6,843 bases of DNA from assembly GCA_003153655.1 (NCBI GenBank), contig PMAK01000248.1:355-7197 (forward strand), given 5' to 3'. This DNA comes from Phycisphaerales bacterium (GTDB lineage Bacteria > Planctomycetota > Phycisphaerae > Tepidisphaerales > Tepidisphaeraceae). This document shows positions 1 to 5,909 of this stretch, piece after piece (position 1 is the first letter of the stretch; each line of letters opens with the position of its first letter). The notes beneath the pieces were generated by a model that was given only the letters and a program-made list of their open reading frames with translations, was not told the origin of the DNA and searched no databases. A program made the position numbers and the translations under genes.

Positions 1-20
1 CGTCCCGGCGCGCCGGGACG
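1..20. repeat. Perfect 20-bp palindrome at the window edge
   Basis: Positions 1-10 (CGTCCCGGCG) are followed directly by their exact reverse complement at 11-20, and the centre contains GGCGCGCC. It lies inside codons 14-20 of the gspI-like gene. In RNA it would form a GC-rich hairpin soon after the start codon. It may extend or end beyond the edge. No function is shown. Confidence 0.6.
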
Positions 21-60
21 CGGCTAAACGGAATCCCGGGTTGTGTGCTAGCTCGGTCAT
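1..60 (-). CDS. Start of a prepilin-like protein, probably GspI (partial)
   Basis: The first 20 codons of a gene continue beyond the left edge. The readable N-terminus begins MTELAHNPGF and ends SRRAGT. The basic, Arg-rich stretch ending in Ala-Gly-Thr looks like a prepilin leader just before the cleavage site, but the hydrophobic helix itself lies outside the window. The ATG overlaps the TGA of gspH by 4 nt (ATGA), which implies translational coupling. A GGGGG stretch about 7 nt upstream, inside the end of gspH, could serve as ribosome binding site. In type II secretion operons the gene after gspH is normally gspI, a minor pseudopilin of the pseudopilus tip. The identity is inferred from position and leader only; a gspJ-like or other prepilin is possible. 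Confidence 0.55.
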   Translation of the reverse strand, partial: MTELAHNPGFRLAASRRAGT

Positions 61-668
61 CGCGCGGCCCCCTGGATGGCCTGGAACGTTTCTGTTGGAG
101 ATACGCAGACGACCCGGCTGGTGTGGCCGGAAGCGTCGGTCAGCGTGATCGTTGTCGGGTCGGTACGGCCGGTGGATTGAAATTCTATGTAGACGCCTTG
201 CGAGTGAAGATTTTGCATGACTGATCCAGCGGCGCCGGATTGCTGGCCGTTGAGGGCTACGCCGGATTGCGGGATCTGTTGTTGCTGGACGTTTGGCAAC
301 AGGAGCAGATTGGTGTTGGGTTGGGGCGTCACATCGACTTTGATTCGTAGGCCGTCGGGGGCGGTGTAATGTTTGCTGAAATCGCCTTTCAATGCGCCGA
401 ACGTGCCCGCGCCATCGTCGGCGGTGAGCCAGTATTGGCGGGAGGTTTCGTCAAAATTCAGGCGGTACGTTCGGGCTTCGCTGATGGACTGGGTTTGGGC
501 GTATTGCGCGAGGGCGAGAATCTGGCGGCTGAGATTATCGACGGACCGGCCGGCGGTGAATGTCGCGAGGGCGGGCGCGACGATGCCGGCGGCGATGGCG
601 ATGATGACCATCACGAGGATCAACTCGATGAGTGTGAAGCCGGGATTTTGTTGTCGCGTGCCGCGCAT
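57..668 (-). CDS. gspH: Type II secretion minor pseudopilin GspH (GspH/FimT family)
   Basis: A 203-residue prepilin-like protein. Residues 1-10 form a short basic leader ending in Pro-Gly. Cleavage after Gly10 would expose FTLIE, with the conserved mature Glu5 at residue 15, followed by a hydrophobic helix at about 11-36. The rest is a soluble domain ending with a GspH/FimT-like strand region (IEFQSTGRTDPTTITLTD, about residues 161-178). As a minor pseudopilin it would be processed by prepilin peptidase in the inner membrane and help build the pseudopilus that pushes substrates through the outer-membrane secretin. The start lies 8 nt after the gspG stop, with only a weak ribosome binding site, so coupling to gspG is likely. 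The length suits GspH, which is longer than GspG. The subunit assignment rests on gene order plus the C-terminal pattern; GspI- or FimT-type proteins are alternatives. Confidence 0.82.
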   Translation of the reverse strand: MRGTRQQNPGFTLIELILVMVIIAIAAGIVAPALATFTAGRSVDNLSRQILALAQYAQTQSISEARTYRLNFDETSRQYWLTADDGAGTFGALKGDFSKHYTAPDGLRIKVDVTPQPNTNLLLLPNVQQQQIPQSGVALNGQQSGAAGSVMQNLHSQGVYIEFQSTGRTDPTTITLTDASGHTSRVVCVSPTETFQAIQGAAR

Positions 669-676
669 TTTTCAGA

Positions 677-1123
677 TCAGTTAGTTGGGTTTATGTCGTC
701 GGCGGTGCCTTCGCGGCCGTCGGGGCCCGCGGAGAGGAGATCGAATCCGTCGGCGTTTCCGGTGCTGTCGGGGGAGCGATAGATATACGGATGTTGCCAG
801 GGATCGAGAGGCACCGACGAGGTGTCCAGGACCTTGTGCCAGTTGGGTAGATTGCCGGGATTGGTGATCATTGCGCCGAGGCCTTCGGCGGTCGACGGAT
901 ATCGGCCGTTATCGACCTCGAACATTTTGAGGGAGGTCTTGATGTTCGAGATTTCGCCGGTGGCGGCCTTGATCTTGGAATCCTGGATGCGGCCGGTGAA
1001 CTTGGGGACAACGATGGCGGCCAGGATGGCGATGATGACCATGACCAGCAGAAGTTCGATGAGCGTGAAGGCACTTCTCATCGAGTGAACCCGCGCGATG
1101 TTTCTCAGATTCGACGTTCTCAT
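677..1123 (-). CDS. gspG: Type II secretion major pseudopilin GspG
   Basis: A 148-residue protein. It has an 18-residue leader, then FTLIELLLVMVIIAILAAIV (mature Glu5 at residue 23) and a C-terminal domain with classic GspG marks: NGRYPSTAEGL (72-82), DPWQHPYIY (107-115) and GPDGREGTADDI (133-144). In the family, the Asp residues of that last loop (here D135, D142 and D143) bind calcium. It is the main subunit of the pseudopilus. I chose the ATG at 1123 because AGGAG lies 7 nt upstream; an in-frame ATG at 1138 overlaps that AGGAG and lacks its own site, and the ATG at 1081 has none. Oddly, the residue before the cleavage point is Ala18, not the usual Gly. The gap to gspF upstream is 35 nt. 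Confidence 0.93.
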   Translation of the reverse strand: MRTSNLRNIARVHSMRSAFTLIELLLVMVIIAILAAIVVPKFTGRIQDSKIKAATGEISNIKTSLKMFEVDNGRYPSTAEGLGAMITNPGNLPNWHKVLDTSSVPLDPWQHPYIYRSPDSTGNADGFDLLSAGPDGREGTADDINPTN

Positions 1124-1130
1124 TGTTTTG

Positions 1131-1135
1131 CTCCT
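1131..1135 (-). promoter_or_regulatory. Ribosome binding site of gspG (decides the start)
   Basis: AGGAG on the minus strand, 7 nt before the ATG at 1121-1123. It overlaps an alternative upstream ATG (1136-1138), which argues for the shorter gspG product. Confidence 0.75.
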
Positions 1136-1158
1136 CATTCGGAAAGATTCTTATTCTA

Positions 1159-2388
1159 TTAGTGAACCAGATCTCCAAGACTGAATACTGGAAGCAACAT
1201 GCCGATGACGATGGTGCCGATCAGGGAAGCCATCAGGAAAAGCATGGCGGGCTCGGCGATGGCGACGAGCATTCGGAGTTGACGATCCAGATCTGTTTCG
1301 TAAGACGCGGAGAGACGCAGCAGTTCTTTGTCGAGCCGGGCGGTTTCTTCGGCAACGGCGATCATTTCGACGACGGACATTGGAAATAGCCGGGGGCTGG
1401 CGGCGAGGCTTTTGGAGAGGGGCTCGCCGCGCTGGACCTGTTCGATTGCGTGGGAAACGGTGTCGGCGAGGGTTTGATTGCCGATGGCCTCGCGCGCGAC
1501 TTTCAGGGATGCGACGAGCGGGACACCGGCGCCAATGAGCGTTCCGAGCAGTCTCGCGAATCGAACGAGCGCGAATTGCGCGATCACCTTTCCGAGTAGC
1601 GGCGTTGAGAGAAGGATCAGTTCCATCCGCCGTCGTCCGGCTTCGCTGCTGATGGCGCGCTTCACAATGAAGAACACAATGAGAAGCACCGCCAATACCG
1701 CAACAGAATAGTGCTTAACCACGTTGCTGCAGGCGATGATCGCCTGGGTCAGCAGCGGGAGATTGCCGCCAAACTGGGCGAAAATTCCGCTGAATTGCGG
1801 GATGAAGAAGCTCATCAGAAAGATCACGACGCCGACGGCGAGACAGGCGAGAATGATCGGATAAACCATGGCGGCTTTGAGCTTGCCCTTGAGGTCTTGC
1901 TCGCGGGCGCGGAAGTCGGCGATCTGGCTGAGGACGGTATCGAGAAACCCCCCTGCTTCGCCGGCGCGGACCATCGCGACGTATACGGCGGAAAAGTTCT
2001 TGGGCCATTTGGCGAGGGTTTCGGCGAGCGGTGCGCCGCCGACTACTTCGTCGTGAATTTGACCCCACAATTGCTTCGCAGCGGGATTGGAAGCTTCGCG
2101 GCGGAGCAGAGCGAGGGACCGGGCAAGGGGAACGCCGCCGGCGAGGAGATTGGCGAGTTTTCGCGTGAAGGCCTCGACGCTTTTGGCGGAGACTTTGCGG
2201 GGTCGTTCGCCATTGGCGGCGGCCTGGGATTTTTTTGCGGCGGCGAGGTCTTTGGCTTCTTCGACTAAAAGGGGACGGAGACCTTTTCGGGTCATCTGGG
2301 CGATGGCATCGGTGCGTGATTCGCTGGTGACCATACCGCTGGTGCGCTGGCCATCTTTGCTGAGTGCTGTGTAAGAGAAGACTGACAT
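1159..2388 (-). CDS. gspF: Type II secretion inner-membrane platform protein GspF
   Basis: A 409-residue polytopic membrane protein of full family length. It opens with the typical MSVFSYTALSKDGQ N-terminus. Two homologous T2SSF domains follow, at about 72-195 and 275-397. Both carry the F-R-L-A/G-x-L-L-x-x-G-V-P-L pattern (FTRKLANLLAGGVPL at 74-88, FARLLGTLIGAGVPL at 277-291). Hydrophobic segments lie at about 172-196, 226-243 and 376-402, giving the usual three-helix layout. GspF is the membrane platform that couples the GspE ATPase to pseudopilus assembly. The start is only 2 nt after the gspE stop with a weak ribosome binding site (GGAAAA), consistent with translational coupling to gspE. 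PilC of type IV pili is the same family, but the neighbouring GspG and GspH favour type II secretion. No defects seen. Confidence 0.94.
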   Translation of the reverse strand: MSVFSYTALSKDGQRTSGMVTSESRTDAIAQMTRKGLRPLLVEEAKDLAAAKKSQAAANGERPRKVSAKSVEAFTRKLANLLAGGVPLARSLALLRREASNPAAKQLWGQIHDEVVGGAPLAETLAKWPKNFSAVYVAMVRAGEAGGFLDTVLSQIADFRAREQDLKGKLKAAMVYPIILACLAVGVVIFLMSFFIPQFSGIFAQFGGNLPLLTQAIIACSNVVKHYSVAVLAVLLIVFFIVKRAISSEAGRRRMELILLSTPLLGKVIAQFALVRFARLLGTLIGAGVPLVASLKVAREAIGNQTLADTVSHAIEQVQRGEPLSKSLAASPRLFPMSVVEMIAVAEETARLDKELLRLSASYETDLDRQLRMLVAIAEPAMLFLMASLIGTIVIGMLLPVFSLGDLVH

Positions 2389-2390
2389 AT

Positions 2391-4124
2391 TTATTTTCCG
2401 GCGGGCGACGGGGCTGAGCCGACGGCCATGTCTTCATCCTTGGTGGAGCGTAAAACTTCTTCAGCGGTGGTGCGGCCTTCGCGGATGAGGCGCCAGCCGT
2501 CGTCGCGGAGGCTGGTCATTCCCTGCTGGACGGCGACTTTGCGAATTTCCCGGGAACTGGCGTGCTCGAGGATGAGTTCGCGGATGTCGTCGGTGATGGG
2601 CATCATTTCGAAGACGCCCTGCCGGCCGCGGTAGCCGCTGTTTTGGCAATTGCGGCAGCCAGCGCCGCGGTAGAGGACCGAGGGGACTTCCTTGCCAAAT
2701 TCCGCCTGGAGTTTGGCGACTTCATCGCGCGGCATTTCTTCTTTGCATTTTGGACAGATCAGACGGACGAGGCGCTGGGCGGCAACCATTTCGAGCGAGG
2801 AGGCGACGAGGTATGGCTCGACGCCCATCTCGACCAATCGCGTGGCAGCGCCGGGGGCGTCGTTGGTGTGCAGCGTGCTGAAAACCAGGTGGCCCGTGAG
2901 AGATGCCTGCACGGCGATCTCGGCGGTTTCGCGGTCGCGAATTTCGCCGATGAGGACGACGTCGGGATCGTGACGGAGAATCGAGCGAAGGCCGGAGGCG
3001 AAGGTCAGGCCGGATTTGGTGTTGACCTGAATCTGGTTGATGCCGCGAAGCTGGTATTCGACGGGGTCTTCGATGGTGATGATCTTCAGATCGGAATTAT
3101 TGATTTTTGAAAGCGCGGCATAGAGGCTCGTGGTTTTGCCGGAACCTGTTGGGCCGGTGACGAGAATGATGCCGTGTGGGAGATCGAGGACTTGTTGCCA
3201 GACTTTGACCTCGCGGCTTCCCATGCCGAGGTGTTCGAGGCCGAGGAGGGCATCACCGCGGTCGAGGATGCGGAGGACGACGGCCTCGCCGTGAATCATG
3301 GGGATGACGCTGACGCGGAGATCGATTTCGCGGCCGGCGATCTTGAGGCGGATTCGGCCGTCCTGCGGCAGGCGTTTTTCGGCGATGTCGAGATGGCTGA
3401 GAATTTTGATGCGCGAGACGATGGCCGCGTGATACTTGCGAACCTGCGGCGGGATGTTGGCTTCCTGGAGAACGCCGTCGATGCGATAGCGGACGCGCAG
3501 CTGGCTTTCGAACGGCTCGACGTGAACGTCTGTGGCTCGTAATTCAAGCGCTTCGGCCATGACCTGATTCACGAACTTGATGATTGATGCGTCGTGAGCG
3601 GCGGTGGAGAGGTCGAGATTTTCATCGTTGAATTCTTCAACGACTTTCACATCGTTGGCATCGTCGAGACTCATCGACTGGAGTGTGTCTGCGCCGACGC
3701 CGAGGTATTTTTTGATAAAGCGGTCGATTTCAGCTGAGGGGGCAATCACTGGATGGACATCGAGGCCGGTGGCGAGGCGGAGTTCATCGAGGCCGGTGGT
3801 GTCGAAGAGTTTGGAGGTGACGATGGCGACGCCGTCGCCGTTTTCGGCGAGGGGCATGAGGCCGCGATCGATCAGGATTCGCGCGGGGAATTTGGCGAGG
3901 AACTCTTTGGATGGGGCGTATTTAGCGCCGTCTGCTTCCAGATCGACGAAGGGGACATCGAAATAGGCCGCTATGGAACGGAGGAGTTTGTCCTCTGAGA
4001 CGCCGTTGACGGCGCGGAGCGCATCATCGAGCGGTTTGCCGGCCGCGGTGGCGGATCGGACTTGTGCGGCCTTCTCGGGATCGAGGAGGCCTTCATCGAT
4101 TAATTTTGCGAGTACATCGTTCAC
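2391..4124 (-). CDS. gspE: Type II secretion assembly ATPase GspE
   Basis: A 577-residue cytoplasmic secretion ATPase. The N-terminal part (about 1-140) looks like the MshEN/GspE-N domain that docks on the inner-membrane partner. The ATPase core holds Walker A GPTGSGKT (324-331), the Asp box ITIEDPVEY (349-357), Walker B LRHDPDVVLIGEIRD (383-397) and the His box GHLVFSTLHTND (411-422). A four-cysteine zinc site follows as C457-x2-C460 and C490-x2-C493, with 29 residues between the pairs, as typical of GspE/PilB enzymes. The protein hydrolyses ATP to drive pseudopilin addition. The start is GTG, with AAAGG about 9 nt upstream; no ATG exists in frame before residue 90, deep inside the conserved N-terminal domain. 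It is 84 nt after the Gly-rich gene, with a hairpin in that gap. PilB is the close alternative; the following gspFGH favour GspE. Confidence 0.94.
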   Translation of the reverse strand: MNDVLAKLIDEGLLDPEKAAQVRSATAAGKPLDDALRAVNGVSEDKLLRSIAAYFDVPFVDLEADGAKYAPSKEFLAKFPARILIDRGLMPLAENGDGVAIVTSKLFDTTGLDELRLATGLDVHPVIAPSAEIDRFIKKYLGVGADTLQSMSLDDANDVKVVEEFNDENLDLSTAAHDASIIKFVNQVMAEALELRATDVHVEPFESQLRVRYRIDGVLQEANIPPQVRKYHAAIVSRIKILSHLDIAEKRLPQDGRIRLKIAGREIDLRVSVIPMIHGEAVVLRILDRGDALLGLEHLGMGSREVKVWQQVLDLPHGIILVTGPTGSGKTTSLYAALSKINNSDLKIITIEDPVEYQLRGINQIQVNTKSGLTFASGLRSILRHDPDVVLIGEIRDRETAEIAVQASLTGHLVFSTLHTNDAPGAATRLVEMGVEPYLVASSLEMVAAQRLVRLICPKCKEEMPRDEVAKLQAEFGKEVPSVLYRGAGCRNCQNSGYRGRQGVFEMMPITDDIRELILEHASSREIRKVAVQQGMTSLRDDGWRLIREGRTTAEEVLRSTKDEDMAVGSAPSPAGK

Positions 4125-4149
4125 GTTTTTTTGCCTTTGGCGGTGAGGA

Positions 4150-4171
4150 CCTGCCGACTGAAGTCGGCAGG
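4150..4171 (-). repeat. 10-bp-arm hairpin upstream of gspE
   Basis: The arms CCTGCCGACT (4150-4159) and AGTCGGCAGG (4162-4171) are perfect reverse complements separated by 2 nt; a realistic fold has a 9-bp stem and a 4-nt loop. It lies between the stop of the Gly-rich gene and the gspE start, ending 25 nt before the GTG. No U-run follows on the minus strand, so it is not a classic intrinsic terminator. It could be an attenuator, an mRNA-processing or stabilising site, or a copy of a dispersed palindromic repeat. Confidence 0.6.
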
Positions 4172-4208
4172 CCGCTCATTGCGCCGCTTCAAACTGATTC
4201 GCCTTGTC

Positions 4209-4823
4209 CTAATCCAGTAGGCCGAAGAGAACCATGACGGCTTCCTGGCGTTGGGTGAGGACGGACTTGAGATCCTGCTGGGCGACGGCCAAATCCTGTT
4301 TGGACTTGGTACGTGCCTGACGAAGAGCCTCGAGCTTGGCCTTGATGGTGTCGGGCGAGGCGCTTTGGTCGTCGAGGGTCGTCCGCAAATCCGCCAGCGC
4401 ATCCTGAACGGGCGAAGGCTGGGTGGAAGGCGGCCCACCGAATCCACCGCCGCCACCAGGGCCGCCGGGACCACCACCGCCGCGTGGGCCGCCGCGACCA
4501 CCGCCGAACATGCCGCGTCCGCGGCCGGCGTTGGCGTCGCGCTGGAGTTGCATGACCGCCTGAATTTTCGGCTGAATGGCCGCGAATTCATCATCGCTGG
4601 CGCCGAGCTGCTGCTTATAGAAATCCATCATGGCCTGCGGGTTGCCGCGGCCACGAAAGCCGCCTCCCCCACCACCGTTTTGGCCGCCATTGTTTTGCCC
4701 GCCATTATTTTGGCCACCGTTATTTTGGCCACCGTTATTCTGGTCCTGGCCAAGCACTGGCATAGCCAGGAGGCCGACCATGAGAGACGTCATAAGAAAC
4801 CCCAAGCGTTTTGATCCGGACAT
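4209..4823 (-). CDS. Secreted Gly-rich protein with NNGGQ repeats and an LTxxQ motif
   Basis: A 204-residue protein of unknown function. Residues 1-25 are a signal peptide: basic SGSKR, a hydrophobic core, then PVLG before QDQ. Next come four NNGGQ repeats (29-48), a Gly/Arg-rich linker (49-60), a helical segment (62-96, FYKQQLGASDDEFAAIQPKI), a long Gly/Pro/Arg-rich linker (100-132) and a C-terminal helical region (139-204) ending LTQRQEAVMVLFGLLD. The LTQRQ motif and the charged helices recall Spy/CpxP-type periplasmic proteins, but the Gly-rich inserts are not typical of them. I chose the ATG at 4823 because AAAGGAG lies 6 nt upstream and the signal peptide begins there; the open frame extends to 4988, but that part overlaps the previous gene. 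It is 56 nt after the membrane-anchored Spy-like gene. A structural or envelope role is possible; a chaperone function is only a guess. Confidence 0.75.
   Translation of the reverse strand: MSGSKRLGFLMTSLMVGLLAMPVLGQDQNNGGQNNGGQNNGGQNNGGQNGGGGGGFRGRGNPQAMMDFYKQQLGASDDEFAAIQPKIQAVMQLQRDANAGRGRGMFGGGRGGPRGGGGPGGPGGGGGFGGPPSTQPSPVQDALADLRTTLDDQSASPDTIKAKLEALRQARTKSKQDLAVAQQDLKSVLTQRQEAVMVLFGLLD
4680..4739 (-). repeat. Four tandem 15-bp repeats encoding NNGGQ
   Basis: Four in-frame 15-nt units (4725-4739, 4710-4724, 4695-4709, 4680-4694). The first two are identical (minus strand AATAACGGTGGCCAA). The other two differ at synonymous positions, yet all four encode NNGGQ. Such repeats can change copy number by slippage. 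The synonymous drift suggests the older copies are kept for their protein sequence. Confidence 0.85.
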
Positions 4824-4829
4824 TTGCTT

Positions 4830-4836
4830 CTCCTTT
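4830..4836 (-). promoter_or_regulatory. Ribosome binding site of the Gly-rich protein gene (decides the start)
   Basis: AAAGGAG on the minus strand, 6 nt before the ATG at 4821-4823. It is one of the best ribosome binding sites in the window. It fixes the start just before the signal peptide, rather than at the longer open frame reaching 4988. Confidence 0.8.
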
Positions 4837-4851
4837 GAAATAATTGTGAAC

Positions 4852-4872
4852 CATCGGAAACCTCTTCCGATG
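4852..4872 (-). other. Intergenic hairpin with an overlapping TTGACA
   Basis: The 8-bp arms CATCGGAA (4852-4859) and TTCCGATG (4865-4872) are perfect reverse complements around a 5-nt loop, in the 56-nt gap between the two Spy-like genes. There is no U-run after it, so full termination is doubtful; attenuation or mRNA processing is possible. On the minus strand TTGACA (4876-4871) matches a -35 box exactly, but the 17-nt-spaced partner is TGGTTC, a poor -10, so an internal promoter is only weakly supported. Confidence 0.45.
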
Positions 4873-4879
4873 TCAAAAC

Positions 4880-5407
4880 TCATTCGTGATGGTCCTGCTG
4901 CTCCTCTGACGGCATAGTCGTTGACCGTTGCGTGGCCGCACCTCCCTGGCCGTGCCTTGAACGCATTTCCCTGGACAGAATGTCCCATTTCGCCTTTTGT
5001 GAATCATCGAGCAGCGCAAGACTTTTTGCATTGGCATCGCTGATCAGGGTCTCGCGCTCTTTGTTCAGTTGGTCCCGCCCCGCGCGATAGCCGGCGATGA
5101 TTTTATCGTAATCACTCCGCTGGCTTTCACTCAGAAGACTTTGGATCTGCTGATCGCGCTGCTTATCGAGTTCGTGGAAACGCTCGAACATTTTCTGTCT
5201 TTTCTGGCGCGTGTCGGTCCAGATTTTATCCATCTGCTGCTGCTGATCCGGCGAAAGGGCCAACTGATCAAACCATGGCCGGGGGTTATGCGCCACATGG
5301 GCACTTTCCAGCTTTTGCAGGGGAGTCCACACCCAGCCGAGGACCATGCCCGCACTGAGTGCGAGCACGGTAAGGACGAGAATTAAAGCGATCTTCTTGC
5401 GCAGCAT
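4880..5407 (-). CDS. Membrane-anchored Spy/CpxP/CnrX-like periplasmic protein
   Basis: A 175-residue protein. Residues 1-27 (basic LRKK, then a long hydrophobic run) form an uncleaved signal anchor or signal peptide, and the rest is a periplasmic, mostly charged helical domain. Three LTxxQ-like motifs mark the Spy/CpxP/metal-resistance superfamily: LSPDQQQQM (51-59), LSESQRSDY (92-100) and LLDDSQKAKW (132-141). His pairs near the membrane (H37, H40) and in the tail (H173, H174) might bind metal, but this is a guess. The family includes the stress chaperone Spy and the metal sensor CnrX, which signals through an anti-sigma factor. Its place 12 nt after the anti-sigma gene suggests a sensor or modulator of that pair. 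The start has AGGA 4 nt upstream. Substrate or signal cannot be read from the sequence. Confidence 0.75.
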   Translation of the reverse strand: MLRKKIALILVLTVLALSAGMVLGWVWTPLQKLESAHVAHNPRPWFDQLALSPDQQQQMDKIWTDTRQKRQKMFERFHELDKQRDQQIQSLLSESQRSDYDKIIAGYRAGRDQLNKERETLISDANAKSLALLDDSQKAKWDILSREMRSRHGQGGAATQRSTTMPSEEQQDHHE

Positions 5408-5419
5408 ATTTTCCTGCCG

Positions 5420-5881
5420 TTACTGCGAATCTTCGCTTCGAGCCGAATCATCGGCCAAATACCAGGCTGCGGCCGGGGTGCTGTACGCCCCCGAGGGCGA
5501 ATCCGAAGCTTCCACAACATCCGCCCACGGGGGCGCCACCGGCGCGATACTCTCAACCGCCCGATCGTCCCGCACTTTCACAAGCCACGCCGAGCCCGCC
5601 ACCAGCACACACGCCGCAATCGCACTTAGCACCCGCACAATTCGTAAAACTCCCTCTTCCATTGCCTGATCGATCTGGTTGTGCAATCGATAGAGTCCGA
5701 TCTGCGACAACCTGGGAGATGGCACGGAAGCAATCATCCGGGACATCGCCTGAAAGCGAGCGAGTTCCTCGGTGCACGAGGGACACTCGCGCAGATGAAG
5801 CTCTAATTCCGAACGGCGCGACTCATCGAGTTCGCCGTCGAAATACGCTTGCAGATGATTATTCAACGGACAGGAGGCCAT
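5420..5881 (-). CDS. Zinc-finger anti-sigma factor, single-pass membrane protein
   Basis: A 153-residue protein. The N-terminal cytoplasmic domain has the anti-sigma (ZAS) zinc pattern: C4 near the start, YFDGELDES (13-21), then H29-x3-C33-x2-C36. One transmembrane segment lies at about 82-102. A short periplasmic tail (about 103-153), rich in Ala, Ser, Pro and acidic residues, has no recognisable sensor domain. Such proteins bind and hold an ECF sigma factor at the membrane until a signal releases it. It lies 28 nt after the sigma gene, the usual arrangement for a cognate pair, and 12 nt before the Spy-like gene. The ATG at 5881 gives the standard short N-terminus before C4, although its ribosome binding site is weak. 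The signal and release route (proteolysis or conformational change) are unknown. Confidence 0.88.
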   Translation of the reverse strand: MASCPLNNHLQAYFDGELDESRRSELELHLRECPSCTEELARFQAMSRMIASVPSPRLSQIGLYRLHNQIDQAMEEGVLRIVRVLSAIAACVLVAGSAWLVKVRDDRAVESIAPVAPPWADVVEASDSPSGAYSTPAAAWYLADDSARSEDSQ

Positions 5882-5909
5882 GATTATTCAGTCCATCGGC
5901 AAATAGCCG

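Noticed and set aside
1124..1138. Upstream ATG of gspG at 1138
   Set aside because: This ATG overlaps the AGGAG that is well spaced for the ATG at 1123 and has no ribosome binding site of its own.
1711..2268. A 185-residue open frame on the plus strand
   Set aside because: It lies fully inside gspF on the opposite strand, has no ribosome binding site or recognisable domain, and is a typical high-GC shadow of a conserved gene.
2562..3110. A 182-residue open frame on the plus strand
   Set aside because: It is antisense to the catalytic core of gspE, including Walker A and B; the conserved minus-strand motifs explain the sequence.
4121..4594. A 157-residue minus-strand open frame overlapping the Gly-rich gene and the gspE start
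   Set aside because: Low-complexity Arg/Pro/Ser composition and a different frame from the gene with signal peptide and strong ribosome binding site; it would also cross the hairpin at 4150-4171.
4668..4745. CRISPR-like or minisatellite array
   Set aside because: The units are 15 bp, contiguous without spacers and in frame with a coding sequence, so they are protein repeats.
4824..4988. N-terminal extension of the Gly-rich protein up to 4988
   Set aside because: It would overlap the previous gene by more than 100 nt and bury the signal peptide; AAAGGAG before 4823 supports the shorter start.
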